In this document: one piece after another, positions 55,847 to 63,351 of the stretch
Numbering within the stretch: position 1 is the stretch's first letter
Layout: the number at the start of each line of letters is the position of its first letter
Assembly: GCA_943788165.1 (NCBI GenBank)
Contig: CALSPF010000002.1
Location: 572,909-636,908 of the forward strand
DNA length: 64,000 nucleotides
Direction of reading: 5' to 3'
DNA from: an uncultured Flavobacteriaceae bacterium
Lineage (GTDB): Bacteria; Bacteroidota; Bacteroidia; Flavobacteriales; Flavobacteriaceae
Notes under the pieces: generated by a model
Told to the model about the DNA's origin: nothing
Database searches by the model: none
What the model saw: only the letters and a program-made list of their open reading frames with translations
Program-made: the position numbers and the translations under genes

Positions 55847-56164
55847 ATGAGTACAGGAATACAATTATGGATACTATCATTAGTCATTGGCTTGGTAGTT
55901 ATTGGTGTCGTAGCATTTCTTCTCAATTTAGTAAAGAAAACTGCTGTTAAGATTGATGAAACTGCAGCAGATATATGGACTCAAGGAAAATTGACGGCAA
56001 ACAACACTATCCACATCCCTTTGTTTTTAACCAAAACAAATCAAGTGGCAGGCAAAATATTAAAATCCGCTGTTGCTATTGTTGGTGGCTCTAAGGCAAT
56101 TACACAACATATAGAAGGTTGTCCTGGATGTCCTCATTGTATACTGCAAAACTCTAAAAATTAA
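55847..56164 (+). CDS. Small hydrogenase-linked membrane protein 2, with C-terminal CxxCxxC
   Basis: This 105-residue protein has an N-terminal helix (residues 6-28; LWILSLVIGLVVIGVVAFLL) followed by KK, so the C-terminus faces the cytoplasm. The middle is amphipathic (TTNQ-like and VAGKILKSAVAIVGGSKAI). Near the C-terminus lies HIEGCPGCPHCILQNSKN, a CxxCxxC motif found in none of the other four small proteins. It could bind a metal or an iron-sulfur cluster, possibly as an electron relay or in assembly. It is 15 bases after protein 1 and 5 bases before protein 3. Confidence 0.75.
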   Translation: MSTGIQLWILSLVIGLVVIGVVAFLLNLVKKTAVKIDETAADIWTQGKLTANNTIHIPLFLTKTNQVAGKILKSAVAIVGGSKAITQHIEGCPGCPHCILQNSKN

Positions 56165-56169
56165 AGTAT

Positions 56170-56460
56170 ATGAGTGTTATATTAATAATTGTTACCATTT
56201 TAGCTGTACTTCTTTTAGTGTATGTTCTGGTACATTATCTTAGAGCGATTATCAAATTACTTACTAGTATTGGAGGAAATGGTTCAAGCTATTTAGCTAA
56301 ATTAAGATTAGGCCTCAGGGCAATCGAGACTGAAACCGGACACTTACCCGTTCAAGTTACCAAACTGAATGGTGGTTTGACCGAAGTGGCTGGAGGACTT
56401 AAAATAGTGGATGACCAATTGGAGGCATCAATAAATGCAGCTTTAAAACAAAATGTATAA
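56170..56460 (+). CDS. Small hydrogenase-linked membrane protein 3
   Basis: This 96-residue protein has a helix at residues 2-25 (VILIIVTILAVLLLVYVLVH), then RAIIKLL. A soluble part follows that is rich in Gly, Leu and Thr (KLRLGLRAIETETGHLPVQV, then TKLNGGLTEVAGGLKIVDDQL) and resembles the soluble part of protein 5, with repeated GGL and xVDxxL patterns. It is in the same operon; the stop overlaps or adjoins the next start. No family recognised. Confidence 0.75.
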   Translation: MSVILIIVTILAVLLLVYVLVHYLRAIIKLLTSIGGNGSSYLAKLRLGLRAIETETGHLPVQVTKLNGGLTEVAGGLKIVDDQLEASINAALKQNV

Positions 56461-56461
56461 T

Positions 56462-56752
56462 ATGGATATTGTAAACATCTTATGGTTGGTTTTATTAATA
56501 GTAACAGTACTTGTGTTACCATATCTTATCCATTTGTTACATAAAACATGGCTCGCTTCGAAATCAATTGAACGGTATTTTAAGGAAATGAAAGAAGCAG
56601 GTATCGGAGTGGCAGGGAATACAGAACATGTGAAGGCTTTGGATGATACCATAGGTGTCGCTTCTGGTATTCTAAAAGTGGCCGGATCTATCAATGAGAA
56701 TGCCGATACATTAAAAACAGCTTTGGCTACACGGGCAGAAAAAATAAACTAA
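56462..56752 (+). CDS. Small hydrogenase-linked membrane protein 4
   Basis: This 96-residue protein (start at the ATG 56462; an ATG at 56453 would overlap the previous gene by 8 bases) has a helix at residues 3-24 (VNILWLVLLIVTVLVLPYLI). An amphipathic part follows (VKALDDTIGVASGILKVAGS) with a Lys-rich end. The design is the same as its neighbours: one membrane helix and one long amphipathic segment with heptad-like spacing. No Cys. Function inferred only from operon position. Confidence 0.72.
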   Translation: MDIVNILWLVLLIVTVLVLPYLIHLLHKTWLASKSIERYFKEMKEAGIGVAGNTEHVKALDDTIGVASGILKVAGSINENADTLKTALATRAEKIN

Positions 56753-56757
56753 ATTTC

Positions 56758-57033
56758 ATGAATTCATCAACTCTTTTTATAGCTACCATTATCATAGTTG
56801 CACTTCTAGTGTTGGTATTAGTTGTATATTTAGTACTTATAATAATTGCACTCAGAAGAGCTGGTACTCATTTAAAAGGTTTGGCAGGAGGATTACAAAA
56901 AACACAAGATGATACAGGACCTTTGGGAGAAAAAGTGGGTGTCATCAATGGTGCATTGCAACAACTACATGGAGGACTATCTTCGGTGGATTCTCATTTA
57001 GTTGCTATAGCCAAAGTCTTAAAATTAGTCTAA
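56758..57033 (+). CDS. Small hydrogenase-linked membrane protein 5
   Basis: This 91-residue protein has a long hydrophobic helix (residues 6-31; FIATIIIVALLVLVLVVYLV), then RRAGTHLKGL. The soluble part is Gly/Leu-rich (GVINGALQQLHGGLSSVDSH) and is similar in pattern to protein 3, so the five are probably diverged copies of one ancestral gene. It starts 5 bases after protein 4 and lies 25 bases before the hydrogenase large subunit. Confidence 0.75.
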   Translation: MNSSTLFIATIIIVALLVLVLVVYLVLIIIALRRAGTHLKGLAGGLQKTQDDTGPLGEKVGVINGALQQLHGGLSSVDSHLVAIAKVLKLV

Positions 57034-57058
57034 TTAAAATAAAATAACAATATCGCAT

Positions 57059-58933
57059 ATGTGTTTTAAAAATTTACCGATTGCATTTGATGAAGAAGGA
57101 AACGCTTATTTAAAAGAGGGTCTTGCTGACCCCTATGAGCATAAAGTAGTTGATCTTGGAGAAGAACAAGAGGTGCTTAAAGGTTTGCTCGAACGTAACG
57201 GATTTATTAGAAATATCGATTATGATCCTGTGACTCGAGTTGCTGGAGCTTTGGCTTTTCATAGTGTGGTGGATTTAGAAAAAAAGAAGGTACTGTCAAC
57301 AAATTCAATGGCTACGCTTTTTCGTGGTTATGAAGTTATTTTAAAAGGAAGAGATCCGAGGGATGCAGCTTATATTAGCAGTAGAGCCTGTGGAGTATGT
57401 GGAGGTGTTCACGCTACAACAGCTGCCTTAGCTATTGAAATGGCATTGGAGATTAAACCGCCACCATTGGGCATTGTTATGCGTAATATTTTATTGGCTA
57501 TTGAATACATGTACGATCACCCGTTGCACTTATTCTTGTTGGCAGGTCCAGATTATTCGGAAGAATTGGTTCGGGAGACGAATCCAGAACTTATAGATAA
57601 GGCAGCAACAACAAAAGCAAAGAATAAGGATGTTCATGGGTACGATACCGTATTGGATATCATGAAAGATTTGAACCCGCTAAAAGGTAAATTATACCTT
57701 GAGGCATTGACTATGACTCGTGTTGCTCGAGAAGCATACGTTTTAATTGGAGGTAAATACCCTCATCCTCAGTCTGTTGTACCAGGAGGACTTTCGGTTA
57801 CAGTAAATGCTTCTATGCTTAATGAAGTTTATAGTAGATTGATTAAGTTTTTCGACTATAGTCAGAAGGTTACAGGCATATGGGATGATGTTTTTGATTT
57901 TTTCTTAGAGAGTAATCCTGAATATGCGAAGTGCGGTATACGTCCGGCGACTATGATGGATACTGGAGTTTGGGACAGGCCAGACCATTACGATGCAAAA
58001 TTTGAGAATTGTGATACCTGGGGAGAGGCAAGATGGTCGACTCCTGGAGTTTTGGTGGATGGTGAAGTGGTCACTACAAAACTTACCGAATTGAACGCTG
58101 GAATGGAAGAATTTGTTGAACATTCCTATTATGAAAAATGGGATGGACATCGTTTTAAAGAAGATCCAAATGGAATGCCATTGAGTCCGAATCATCCTTG
58201 GAACAAGGAAACCATTCCGAAACCAGGAAAGCAAAGTTGGAAAGATCGTTATAGTTGGGATACAGCTCCTACTTGGGACAGAATGCCGATGGAAGCAGGG
58301 GCATACACCAGAATGTACATGACAGCAAAGGCCCAAAAAGCTCCGGCAAGTAAATTTTTAGAAAACACAGGTACGAGTATGAAAATTCATGTACCGAAAC
58401 ATCTTCTCCCAGAAAAAACCTTGGAATGGAAAATTCCTGAGCATTGGAATGCTTTTGAACGTAACCGAGCAAGAGCGTATTGTATACCTTATTCGGCCAT
58501 GGTTGCCATGGAAAATTGGATGATGGCTATGGATCTAATCAAAAACGGCGATACTAAAGTTAGTGTGCCTTACGAAATTCCTAAAAAAGGAACACATATC
58601 GGATTTGGTGCATGGGGTGCTGGTAGAGGTTTCCTTACCCACCACCTTATAATCGAGAATGGGCTTATTGAAAATTATCAAATCATTACACCTTCTACAT
58701 TGAATGCAGCACCAAGGACTCCTTGGGGAGAAATGGGCCCTTATGAAGAAGCAGTACTAAACACACCTATCCTTGAAAAATTCGATAAACCTGAAGACTA
58801 TAAGGGAATAGATATTTTGAGGGCCATACGAAGTTTCGACCCTTGTATGCCATGTACTACACATATCATGGCGAAGGATAGCGACCATATGGTAACACGG
58901 GAAGTAACAACCTGTGCTTGTGGAGTTGAATAA
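57059..58933 (+). CDS. [NiFe]-hydrogenase large (catalytic) subunit
   Basis: This 624-residue catalytic subunit carries the nickel-iron site. The L1 motif is RACGVCGGVHATTA (C111, C114, H118) and the L2 motif is DPCMPCTTH (C596, C599, H602), so all four Cys ligands are present. VTRVAGALAFH near residue 60 is also typical. A 22-residue C-terminal extension after H602 contains an extra Cys-Ala-Cys and should be cut off by the maturation protease after nickel insertion. It starts with ATG at 57059, 25 bases after small protein 5. The end overlaps the start region of the next gene. Confidence 0.96.
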   Translation: MCFKNLPIAFDEEGNAYLKEGLADPYEHKVVDLGEEQEVLKGLLERNGFIRNIDYDPVTRVAGALAFHSVVDLEKKKVLSTNSMATLFRGYEVILKGRDPRDAAYISSRACGVCGGVHATTAALAIEMALEIKPPPLGIVMRNILLAIEYMYDHPLHLFLLAGPDYSEELVRETNPELIDKAATTKAKNKDVHGYDTVLDIMKDLNPLKGKLYLEALTMTRVAREAYVLIGGKYPHPQSVVPGGLSVTVNASMLNEVYSRLIKFFDYSQKVTGIWDDVFDFFLESNPEYAKCGIRPATMMDTGVWDRPDHYDAKFENCDTWGEARWSTPGVLVDGEVVTTKLTELNAGMEEFVEHSYYEKWDGHRFKEDPNGMPLSPNHPWNKETIPKPGKQSWKDRYSWDTAPTWDRMPMEAGAYTRMYMTAKAQKAPASKFLENTGTSMKIHVPKHLLPEKTLEWKIPEHWNAFERNRARAYCIPYSAMVAMENWMMAMDLIKNGDTKVSVPYEIPKKGTHIGFGAWGAGRGFLTHHLIIENGLIENYQIITPSTLNAAPRTPWGEMGPYEEAVLNTPILEKFDKPEDYKGIDILRAIRSFDPCMPCTTHIMAKDSDHMVTREVTTCACGVE

Positions 58934-59474
58934 AAATGTTCTTATTGGTACAGTAGGTTATCATTTACTTAGTAACCATTCAGTTGGTCCAATTCTGCTA
59001 CCTCAGATTCAATCTATTTCATGGAATGGTTCTGTTACTGTCGAAGAAATGAATTGGGGTCCTATCGCGATCGTTCAATATTTTCAGACCCTAGAAAAAC
59101 CTTTTGATAAAGTAATATTTTTGGTAGCCATTGAAAGACCTGAAAGAAAAATTGGAGATATTTCGGTTTTTCAGTGGATGGGGCACTTACCTTCTGAAAA
59201 ACAAATTCAAGCCTGTGTTGGCGATGCCGCGACCGGGGTGATTTCTGTAGAAAATCTTTTGGTGATAGGCGAGCATTTCAAAATTTGGCCCAAAGAAGTT
59301 TTTTTAGTAGATGTTGAACCTGGAGCTGAGCTAGCAGGTGAACACCTAACAGCTGAAGTTGATGCAAAAATTCCTGAAATTTTACGTATATTGGAAGATT
59401 TAGGACAGAAACCAACTATTGTTTTAGAAACTAAAAAACTAAGAGGAGATACCTTATTTGAAGAAAGTTTATGA
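58926..59474 (+). CDS. Hydrogenase maturation-protease-like protein (HyaD-fold), probably non-catalytic
   Basis: This protein of about 182 residues has the hydrogenase maturation endopeptidase layout (NVLIGTVGYHLLSNHSVGPI; DKVIFLVAIERPERKIGDIS; VFLVDVEPGAELAGEHLTAE). However, the usual opening GxGNxxxxDD is replaced by GTVGYHLLSNHS, so the Glu/Asp that senses nickel is not conserved. The start is uncertain: GTG 58914, GTG 58920 and TTG 58926 are all in frame and overlap the end of the large subunit. I chose TTG 58926 because MNKNVLIGT resembles the usual beginning. It probably acts as a chaperone beside the complete protease at 60981. Confidence 0.65.
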   Translation: MNKNVLIGTVGYHLLSNHSVGPILLPQIQSISWNGSVTVEEMNWGPIAIVQYFQTLEKPFDKVIFLVAIERPERKIGDISVFQWMGHLPSEKQIQACVGDAATGVISVENLLVIGEHFKIWPKEVFLVDVEPGAELAGEHLTAEVDAKIPEILRILEDLGQKPTIVLETKKLRGDTLFEESL

Positions 59475-59869
59475 AAAATGAAACGATAGAAGATAGTGCA
59501 TTGCGTTCTTTATTTTGGAAGGATGAAATTCTTCAAGTGCTCTACTGGATGCATGGTGAAGGTATGGGTAGTGAAGTAAGCCTACCCCAAATGCTTCCTT
59601 TTTTGAATACTTCTTATCAAAATTTAGAGTATCACCTCCATAAAATAACGGAAGCAGGATTATTACTAACATTAGACAAAAACGGAACCACTCATTATAA
59701 ATTTTCTGAATCGGGTAGGAAAGAGGGAGGTCGACAATTTGCTGAAGCTTTTCAAGGGATGCAAAAAGCAGGTCATGGAGAATGTGGTCCTGATTGTGAA
59801 TTTTGTTATGGTACTGACGGGGTAAAGCTTGAAAACTGTGTCCATAACTGCGCCAGCGATCCCCATTAA
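59471..59869 (+). CDS. Winged-helix protein with C-terminal cysteine cluster
   Basis: This 132-residue protein has an N-terminal winged-helix-like part (DEILQVLYWMHGEGMGSEVS; YQNLEYHLHKITEAGLLLTL; THYKFSESGRKEG). It ends in a cysteine-rich tail (GHGECGPDCEFCYGTDGVKL, then ENCVHNC), five Cys in 23 residues. It overlaps the previous gene by ATGA. The likely roles are a redox- or metal-sensing regulator of the hydrogenase operon, or a cluster-carrying accessory protein; the sequence does not decide between them. Confidence 0.65.
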   Translation: MKNETIEDSALRSLFWKDEILQVLYWMHGEGMGSEVSLPQMLPFLNTSYQNLEYHLHKITEAGLLLTLDKNGTTHYKFSESGRKEGGRQFAEAFQGMQKAGHGECGPDCEFCYGTDGVKLENCVHNCASDPH

Positions 59870-59870
59870 T

Positions 59871-60164
59871 ATGAAACCTGTACTATTCAATAACATCGAG
59901 TTCAAAGAAATTATGGAGTATGTCCAAGAACTAGTGAAACAAACTGAAAAAATTCCCGATAAGGAAACTAAAGAGCTCACTGAAGAGATTTTGAAGTATT
60001 TCGATTTATTGCATCGTGAGCCACTGTCAAGAATTCTTCAGGCCATTGAACGCAGTTATCCTGATTTAAAAGATACCTTAAAACAAGATTATACTATAAA
60101 TAAACTATTAGAGCTTTATGATTTTGAAAACACCAACTTTCAGAATATTTCAAAAAAATCCTAG
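59871..60164 (+). CDS. Small helical hydrogenase-cluster protein, unknown function
   Basis: This 97-residue acidic, helix-rich protein (MKPVLFNNIEFKEIMEYVQE; DKETKELTEEILKYFDLLHR; PLSRILQAIERSYPDLKDTL) has no membrane helix and no Cys. The ATG at 59871, 1 base after the previous stop, is preferred to a start at 59829 inside that gene. It shows the pattern of small helical accessory proteins (some fused to NifU-like domains) found in other hydrogenase operons, but I cannot assign it. Its 3' end overlaps the lipoprotein gene by 47 bases. Confidence 0.6.
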   Translation: MKPVLFNNIEFKEIMEYVQELVKQTEKIPDKETKELTEEILKYFDLLHREPLSRILQAIERSYPDLKDTLKQDYTINKLLELYDFENTNFQNISKKS

Positions 60165-60975
60165 TTTCTCACTTATGCTATTAATTGGTATCCTGAGCAT
60201 TGGATGCAAAGGTGACCATAAAAAAGATAATGTAGAGGTACAAATAGAGGCTTCCGATTCCAATTTGAGCGAAGCTCAGAAATTAGTCAATAAAACCATA
60301 ACTCATTATGGTGGAATGAAAAATTGGGAATCCAAGAAAAGCTTATCTTATGTGAAAACGATTCAAAGTTATGATTCCATGGGAGGCCTAATTCGCACAG
60401 TGGCCCAATCACATAAATATCAGTTAAAACCTTCCTTCAAAGCAAATATGAGTTGGGAGCAAGATGGAAACAAACATGAAATAGTCAATAATGGTAATCA
60501 ATCATGGAAACTGGTCAATGGAAAAATTCAGGAAGACAAAGCTTCAGTGGATAACGCATGGAACTCTTCTTTTGGTTCTCATTATATGGTGAGTATGCCT
60601 TTTAAACTGAAAGATCCCGGAACTATTCTAAACTATGAGGGTGTAGATACCTTATCAAACAATAGAATAGTACATAAGCTCAAGGTTGATTATGAGAAGG
60701 GAGCTGGAAGCTGTGGAGGAATGCATACTTGGAATTATTTTTTGAATACGGATACCTATCAATTTGAGGCCAACTTTTTAGATCATGGCGAAGGATACTC
60801 CTATACTGATTATGAAACCTTTATTCAAATTGACAGTATATTGGTAACAAAGGAAAGAAAATTGTATGCTTCAAATAAAAATATGGAGTTGACGTATCTC
60901 AAAACCCAATATAGCAATTCAGATATTCAATTTGATGTAGAATTGCCTGAAGAACTATTTAAAGTTAACAACTAG
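60118..60975 (+). CDS. Lipoprotein of the hydrogenase cluster (DUF6503-like)
   Basis: This 285-residue protein has an N-terminal signal and lipobox (LMLLIGILSIGCKG, Cys about residue 30). The mature domain resembles LolA or outer-membrane sorting folds (GGMKNWESKKSLSYVKTIQS; YMVSMPFKLKDPGTILNYEG). The segment MPFKLKD and flanking pattern recur in the membrane protein at 61569-62552, so the two are paralogues. Start choice: the ATG at 60118 supplies the basic residues of a signal peptide but overlaps the previous gene by 47 bases; the ATG at 60175 avoids overlap but leaves a short uncharged signal. The role in hydrogenase function is not known. Confidence 0.7.
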   Translation: MILKTPTFRIFQKNPSFSLMLLIGILSIGCKGDHKKDNVEVQIEASDSNLSEAQKLVNKTITHYGGMKNWESKKSLSYVKTIQSYDSMGGLIRTVAQSHKYQLKPSFKANMSWEQDGNKHEIVNNGNQSWKLVNGKIQEDKASVDNAWNSSFGSHYMVSMPFKLKDPGTILNYEGVDTLSNNRIVHKLKVDYEKGAGSCGGMHTWNYFLNTDTYQFEANFLDHGEGYSYTDYETFIQIDSILVTKERKLYASNKNMELTYLKTQYSNSDIQFDVELPEELFKVNN

Positions 60976-60980
60976 ATTTT

Positions 60981-61499
60981 TTGACTACAATTCTAAAAAA
61001 AATCCTCATTGCAGGAGTTGGAAACGAACTAAAGCAAGATGATGCGTTTGGTATCGAATTCGCTAAAAAGTTTCGAAATAATGTCTCACATTTAAACCAT
61101 ATCATGGTTATGGAAGTGGGTATCGGAGGTATTCATTTAGTACAAGAATTGCACGCGGGATATGATATCTTGGTTCTAGTAGATGCAGTGGCGTGGGGGG
61201 AGGAAGCAGGACATATTTATTTTCGAGAAATGGAGAAAGTTTCTGATATAGAGGAAATGCCTGTTTTTGAAAAAAGGACTTTTCTTGCAGATATGCATTA
61301 TACAAACCCTATTAGAGCGTTGATGCTAGCCAAGGCATTGAAGGTCTTACCCAAAGAGGTATATATCTTGGGTTGTGAGGCCGCCGAACATGATGATTTT
61401 GCCATTGGAATGACTGATGTAGTTGAAAATGCAATACCTAAAGCAATCGTTCGATTGAAAAACTGGTTGAGTACAAAACAACTGGCGTCTTTTGAATAA
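60981..61499 (+). CDS. Hydrogenase maturation endopeptidase (HyaD/HycI family)
   Basis: This 172-residue protease removes the C-terminal peptide of the large subunit after nickel insertion. The opening ILIAGVGNELKQDDAFGIEF carries the GxGNxxxxDD nickel-sensing acid, VDAVAWGEEAGHIYF gives the second conserved acid region, and ADMHYTNPIRALMLAKAL resembles the family His segment. TTG at 60981 is the only plausible start. It lies 5 bases after the lipoprotein gene and is the penultimate gene of the plus-strand operon. Confidence 0.88.
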   Translation: MTTILKKILIAGVGNELKQDDAFGIEFAKKFRNNVSHLNHIMVMEVGIGGIHLVQELHAGYDILVLVDAVAWGEEAGHIYFREMEKVSDIEEMPVFEKRTFLADMHYTNPIRALMLAKALKVLPKEVYILGCEAAEHDDFAIGMTDVVENAIPKAIVRLKNWLSTKQLASFE

Positions 61500-61542
61500 G
61501 TAAATGCAATTAAAAAATAGTTCTTATTAAATGTAAATTTTG

Positions 61543-61550
61543 TAACTTTG
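61543..61550 (+). promoter_or_regulatory. Bacteroidota-type -7 element before the membrane-anchored DUF6503-like gene
   Basis: TAACTTTG is a perfect TAnnTTTG box 18 bases before the ATG at 61569. It suggests an internal promoter giving this gene its own transcript. A -33 TTTG is not seen at the usual spacing. Confidence 0.4.
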
Positions 61551-61568
61551 TACGATAACCATCATATT

Positions 61569-62552
61569 ATGAATCAGGACATTAAGCCAACTAAGAGCCC
61601 TAAAAAAATAGAGAAACATTCAGAGGAAGAAATTCCTTGGTGGCATAATTTAAATGTAAAAGATTTAGTAAACCCCATTAAAATAAGACGTGTACAAATA
61701 TTGTCTGCAGGAGTATTTTTACTTGCGCTCATTGTTGGAGGTATGTACGTTTGGGAAAACTATCTAAGAGAGCCAACAGGAGCTGAATTTGTAGATGAGA
61801 TTGTTGATGCTGCTGGTGGCCTTGATACTTGGTATGGCATTGAAAACGGACAGTTTACACGAACTCATAATTTATATGATGATTCCGGAGAATTGTTAAA
61901 AGCTAGCAAAGAGACTTTTTATTTTAAAAGAGGGGAAGAGGGTCTAAAACTACAAGTGAAATCGGTTGGAAGTGACAATAGTGAAGTAGTGGTTGGAAAG
62001 GATGATGAAGGTTTTTGGGCAACAAAAGATAGTCAAGCGGTTGACCCAAGAGAGGCGGCCGAGGATGAGGGCATGATGTGCGATTCTCAATTTTGCGACC
62101 CTCAATGTGCATCTACAATGGCATTCTTTAGATTTTCAATGCCTTTTAAACTAAAAGATAATGGGGTGAATGCTAGTCTAGCTTCAACAGGGTTCAATAT
62201 TGCAGAGTTGAATTTTTTGGGAGGTTCTGGAAAAGAACCAACGTTACTCGATATATCTTATGACCCTAAGGTAGGAAAGGATAAATGGCGATTTTATGTA
62301 GACCCTCAAGATAAATTAATTCACAAAGTTGAATATTATAACAAGTCCGATAAAGGAGAAACTCGCCCTGAAGAAATCTATTGGACAGACCACAAAACTG
62401 TCGATGGCATTACCTTTAGCCACCGTTGGACGAGGTATTGGCCTAATGGTAAAGTCATGGATGAATATGTGTATTCAGACGTGAATTTAGATAATGAATT
62501 GCAAGATGAATTTTTTAATAGAAGTAATTCATCGGTCGTTGCAAATAGATAA
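61569..62552 (+). CDS. Membrane-anchored protein with LolA-like domain (DUF6503-like paralogue)
   Basis: This 327-residue protein has a cytoplasmic N-terminal tail (residues 1-45, Lys-rich), one membrane helix (about 46-66; VQILSAGVFLLALIVGGMYV) and a large domain on the far side of the membrane. That domain shares FFRFSMPFKLKDNGVNA with the lipoprotein at 60118 and adds a Cys segment (GMMCDSQFCDPQCASTMAFF). It is the last gene of the plus-strand hydrogenase operon and converges on cooC with 7 bases between stops. The lipoprotein/anchored pair suggests periplasmic handling of a lipid or metal, but this is inference. Confidence 0.72.
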   Translation: MNQDIKPTKSPKKIEKHSEEEIPWWHNLNVKDLVNPIKIRRVQILSAGVFLLALIVGGMYVWENYLREPTGAEFVDEIVDAAGGLDTWYGIENGQFTRTHNLYDDSGELLKASKETFYFKRGEEGLKLQVKSVGSDNSEVVVGKDDEGFWATKDSQAVDPREAAEDEGMMCDSQFCDPQCASTMAFFRFSMPFKLKDNGVNASLASTGFNIAELNFLGGSGKEPTLLDISYDPKVGKDKWRFYVDPQDKLIHKVEYYNKSDKGETRPEEIYWTDHKTVDGITFSHRWTRYWPNGKVMDEYVYSDVNLDNELQDEFFNRSNSSVVANR

Positions 62553-62559
62553 ATATTGT

Positions 62560-63330
62560 TTATTCTGCTAATATAGAATCGCGCAATTTTTCTAAAGCTT
62601 TTACAACTTTGGCTTTAGGGTTATAATCCATAACGGATTTTCCTATTAAGTCTGCCGCCATTACTTCTTCGTCAAATGGAACAAATACGGCAATTGGAAG
62701 GTTGATTTTAGCGCAGTACTCTCGTATTGCCATTTCATCTTCTTTGGTGCGTACCTTATTGGCAATTGCCTCTACTTTACCAATACCTAATTGTTCTGCC
62801 ATTTCGGCAAATCGGGAAGCCGCCTCTAGAGATCTGTAGTAGGGCTCAACAACCGTATAGATTTTATCTACGTATTTAGACGTTCCTCGTTTCATATGCT
62901 CTAAAGATGCTTCCGTATCCAAGACCATAATTCGCCCATGTTCTGAAGATAGTGCTGAATTTACCAATTCGCGAACGACGGTATGTGAACCACACATGCA
63001 TCCTGTACCTGCCTTTTCTGGTTTACCGATCATAAGTAAGGTTACATTATCTGTTGCCTTTTGCCCGTAGGTTTCCAATACTTCTTGAAAAGGAATCTTT
63101 ACTTGAAATTTCCATTTACCATCTCCAATCTCTACTCTTTCGATGATGTCGGTGCTTAAATTTGGTGGACCTTTGTCTGACTTGTCAACACCTAAAACAA
63201 TGGAAAGGTTAGGATTGGGATCACCATCAATGGCGAGAACTTCATCCCCTTTGGCACCAAAAATCCGGCAAAGTGTTCCGCTAATAGTAGTTTTGCCAAC
63301 ACCTCCCTTACCTGCTATTGCTATTTTCAT
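62560..63330 (-). CDS. cooC: CooC-like nickel-handling ATPase
   Basis: This 256-residue MinD/CooC-type P-loop ATPase has a deviant Walker A GKGGVGKTT (residues 7-15), an Asp switch (VLAIDGDPNPNL) and the CxC metal site C111-M-C113 in TGCMCGSHTVVRE. A second ATPase motif is MVLDTEASLEHM. CooC inserts nickel into CO dehydrogenase, where the CxC pair binds nickel at the dimer interface. No CODH gene is present here. Placed beside hypC in a hydrogenase locus with no hypA or hypB in view, it may deliver nickel to the hydrogenase. It is 21 bases downstream of hypC on the same strand. Confidence 0.82.
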   Translation of the reverse strand: MKIAIAGKGGVGKTTISGTLCRIFGAKGDEVLAIDGDPNPNLSIVLGVDKSDKGPPNLSTDIIERVEIGDGKWKFQVKIPFQEVLETYGQKATDNVTLLMIGKPEKAGTGCMCGSHTVVRELVNSALSSEHGRIMVLDTEASLEHMKRGTSKYVDKIYTVVEPYYRSLEAASRFAEMAEQLGIGKVEAIANKVRTKEDEMAIREYCAKINLPIAVFVPFDEEVMAADLIGKSVMDYNPKAKVVKALEKLRDSILAE

Positions 63331-63351
63331 TAGTATCTTAATTTAACATTA

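Noticed and set aside
58914-58925. GTG 58914 or GTG 58920 as start of the protease-like gene
   Set aside because: They would add two to four residues that do not resemble the family start; TTG 58926 was preferred, but the choice stays open.
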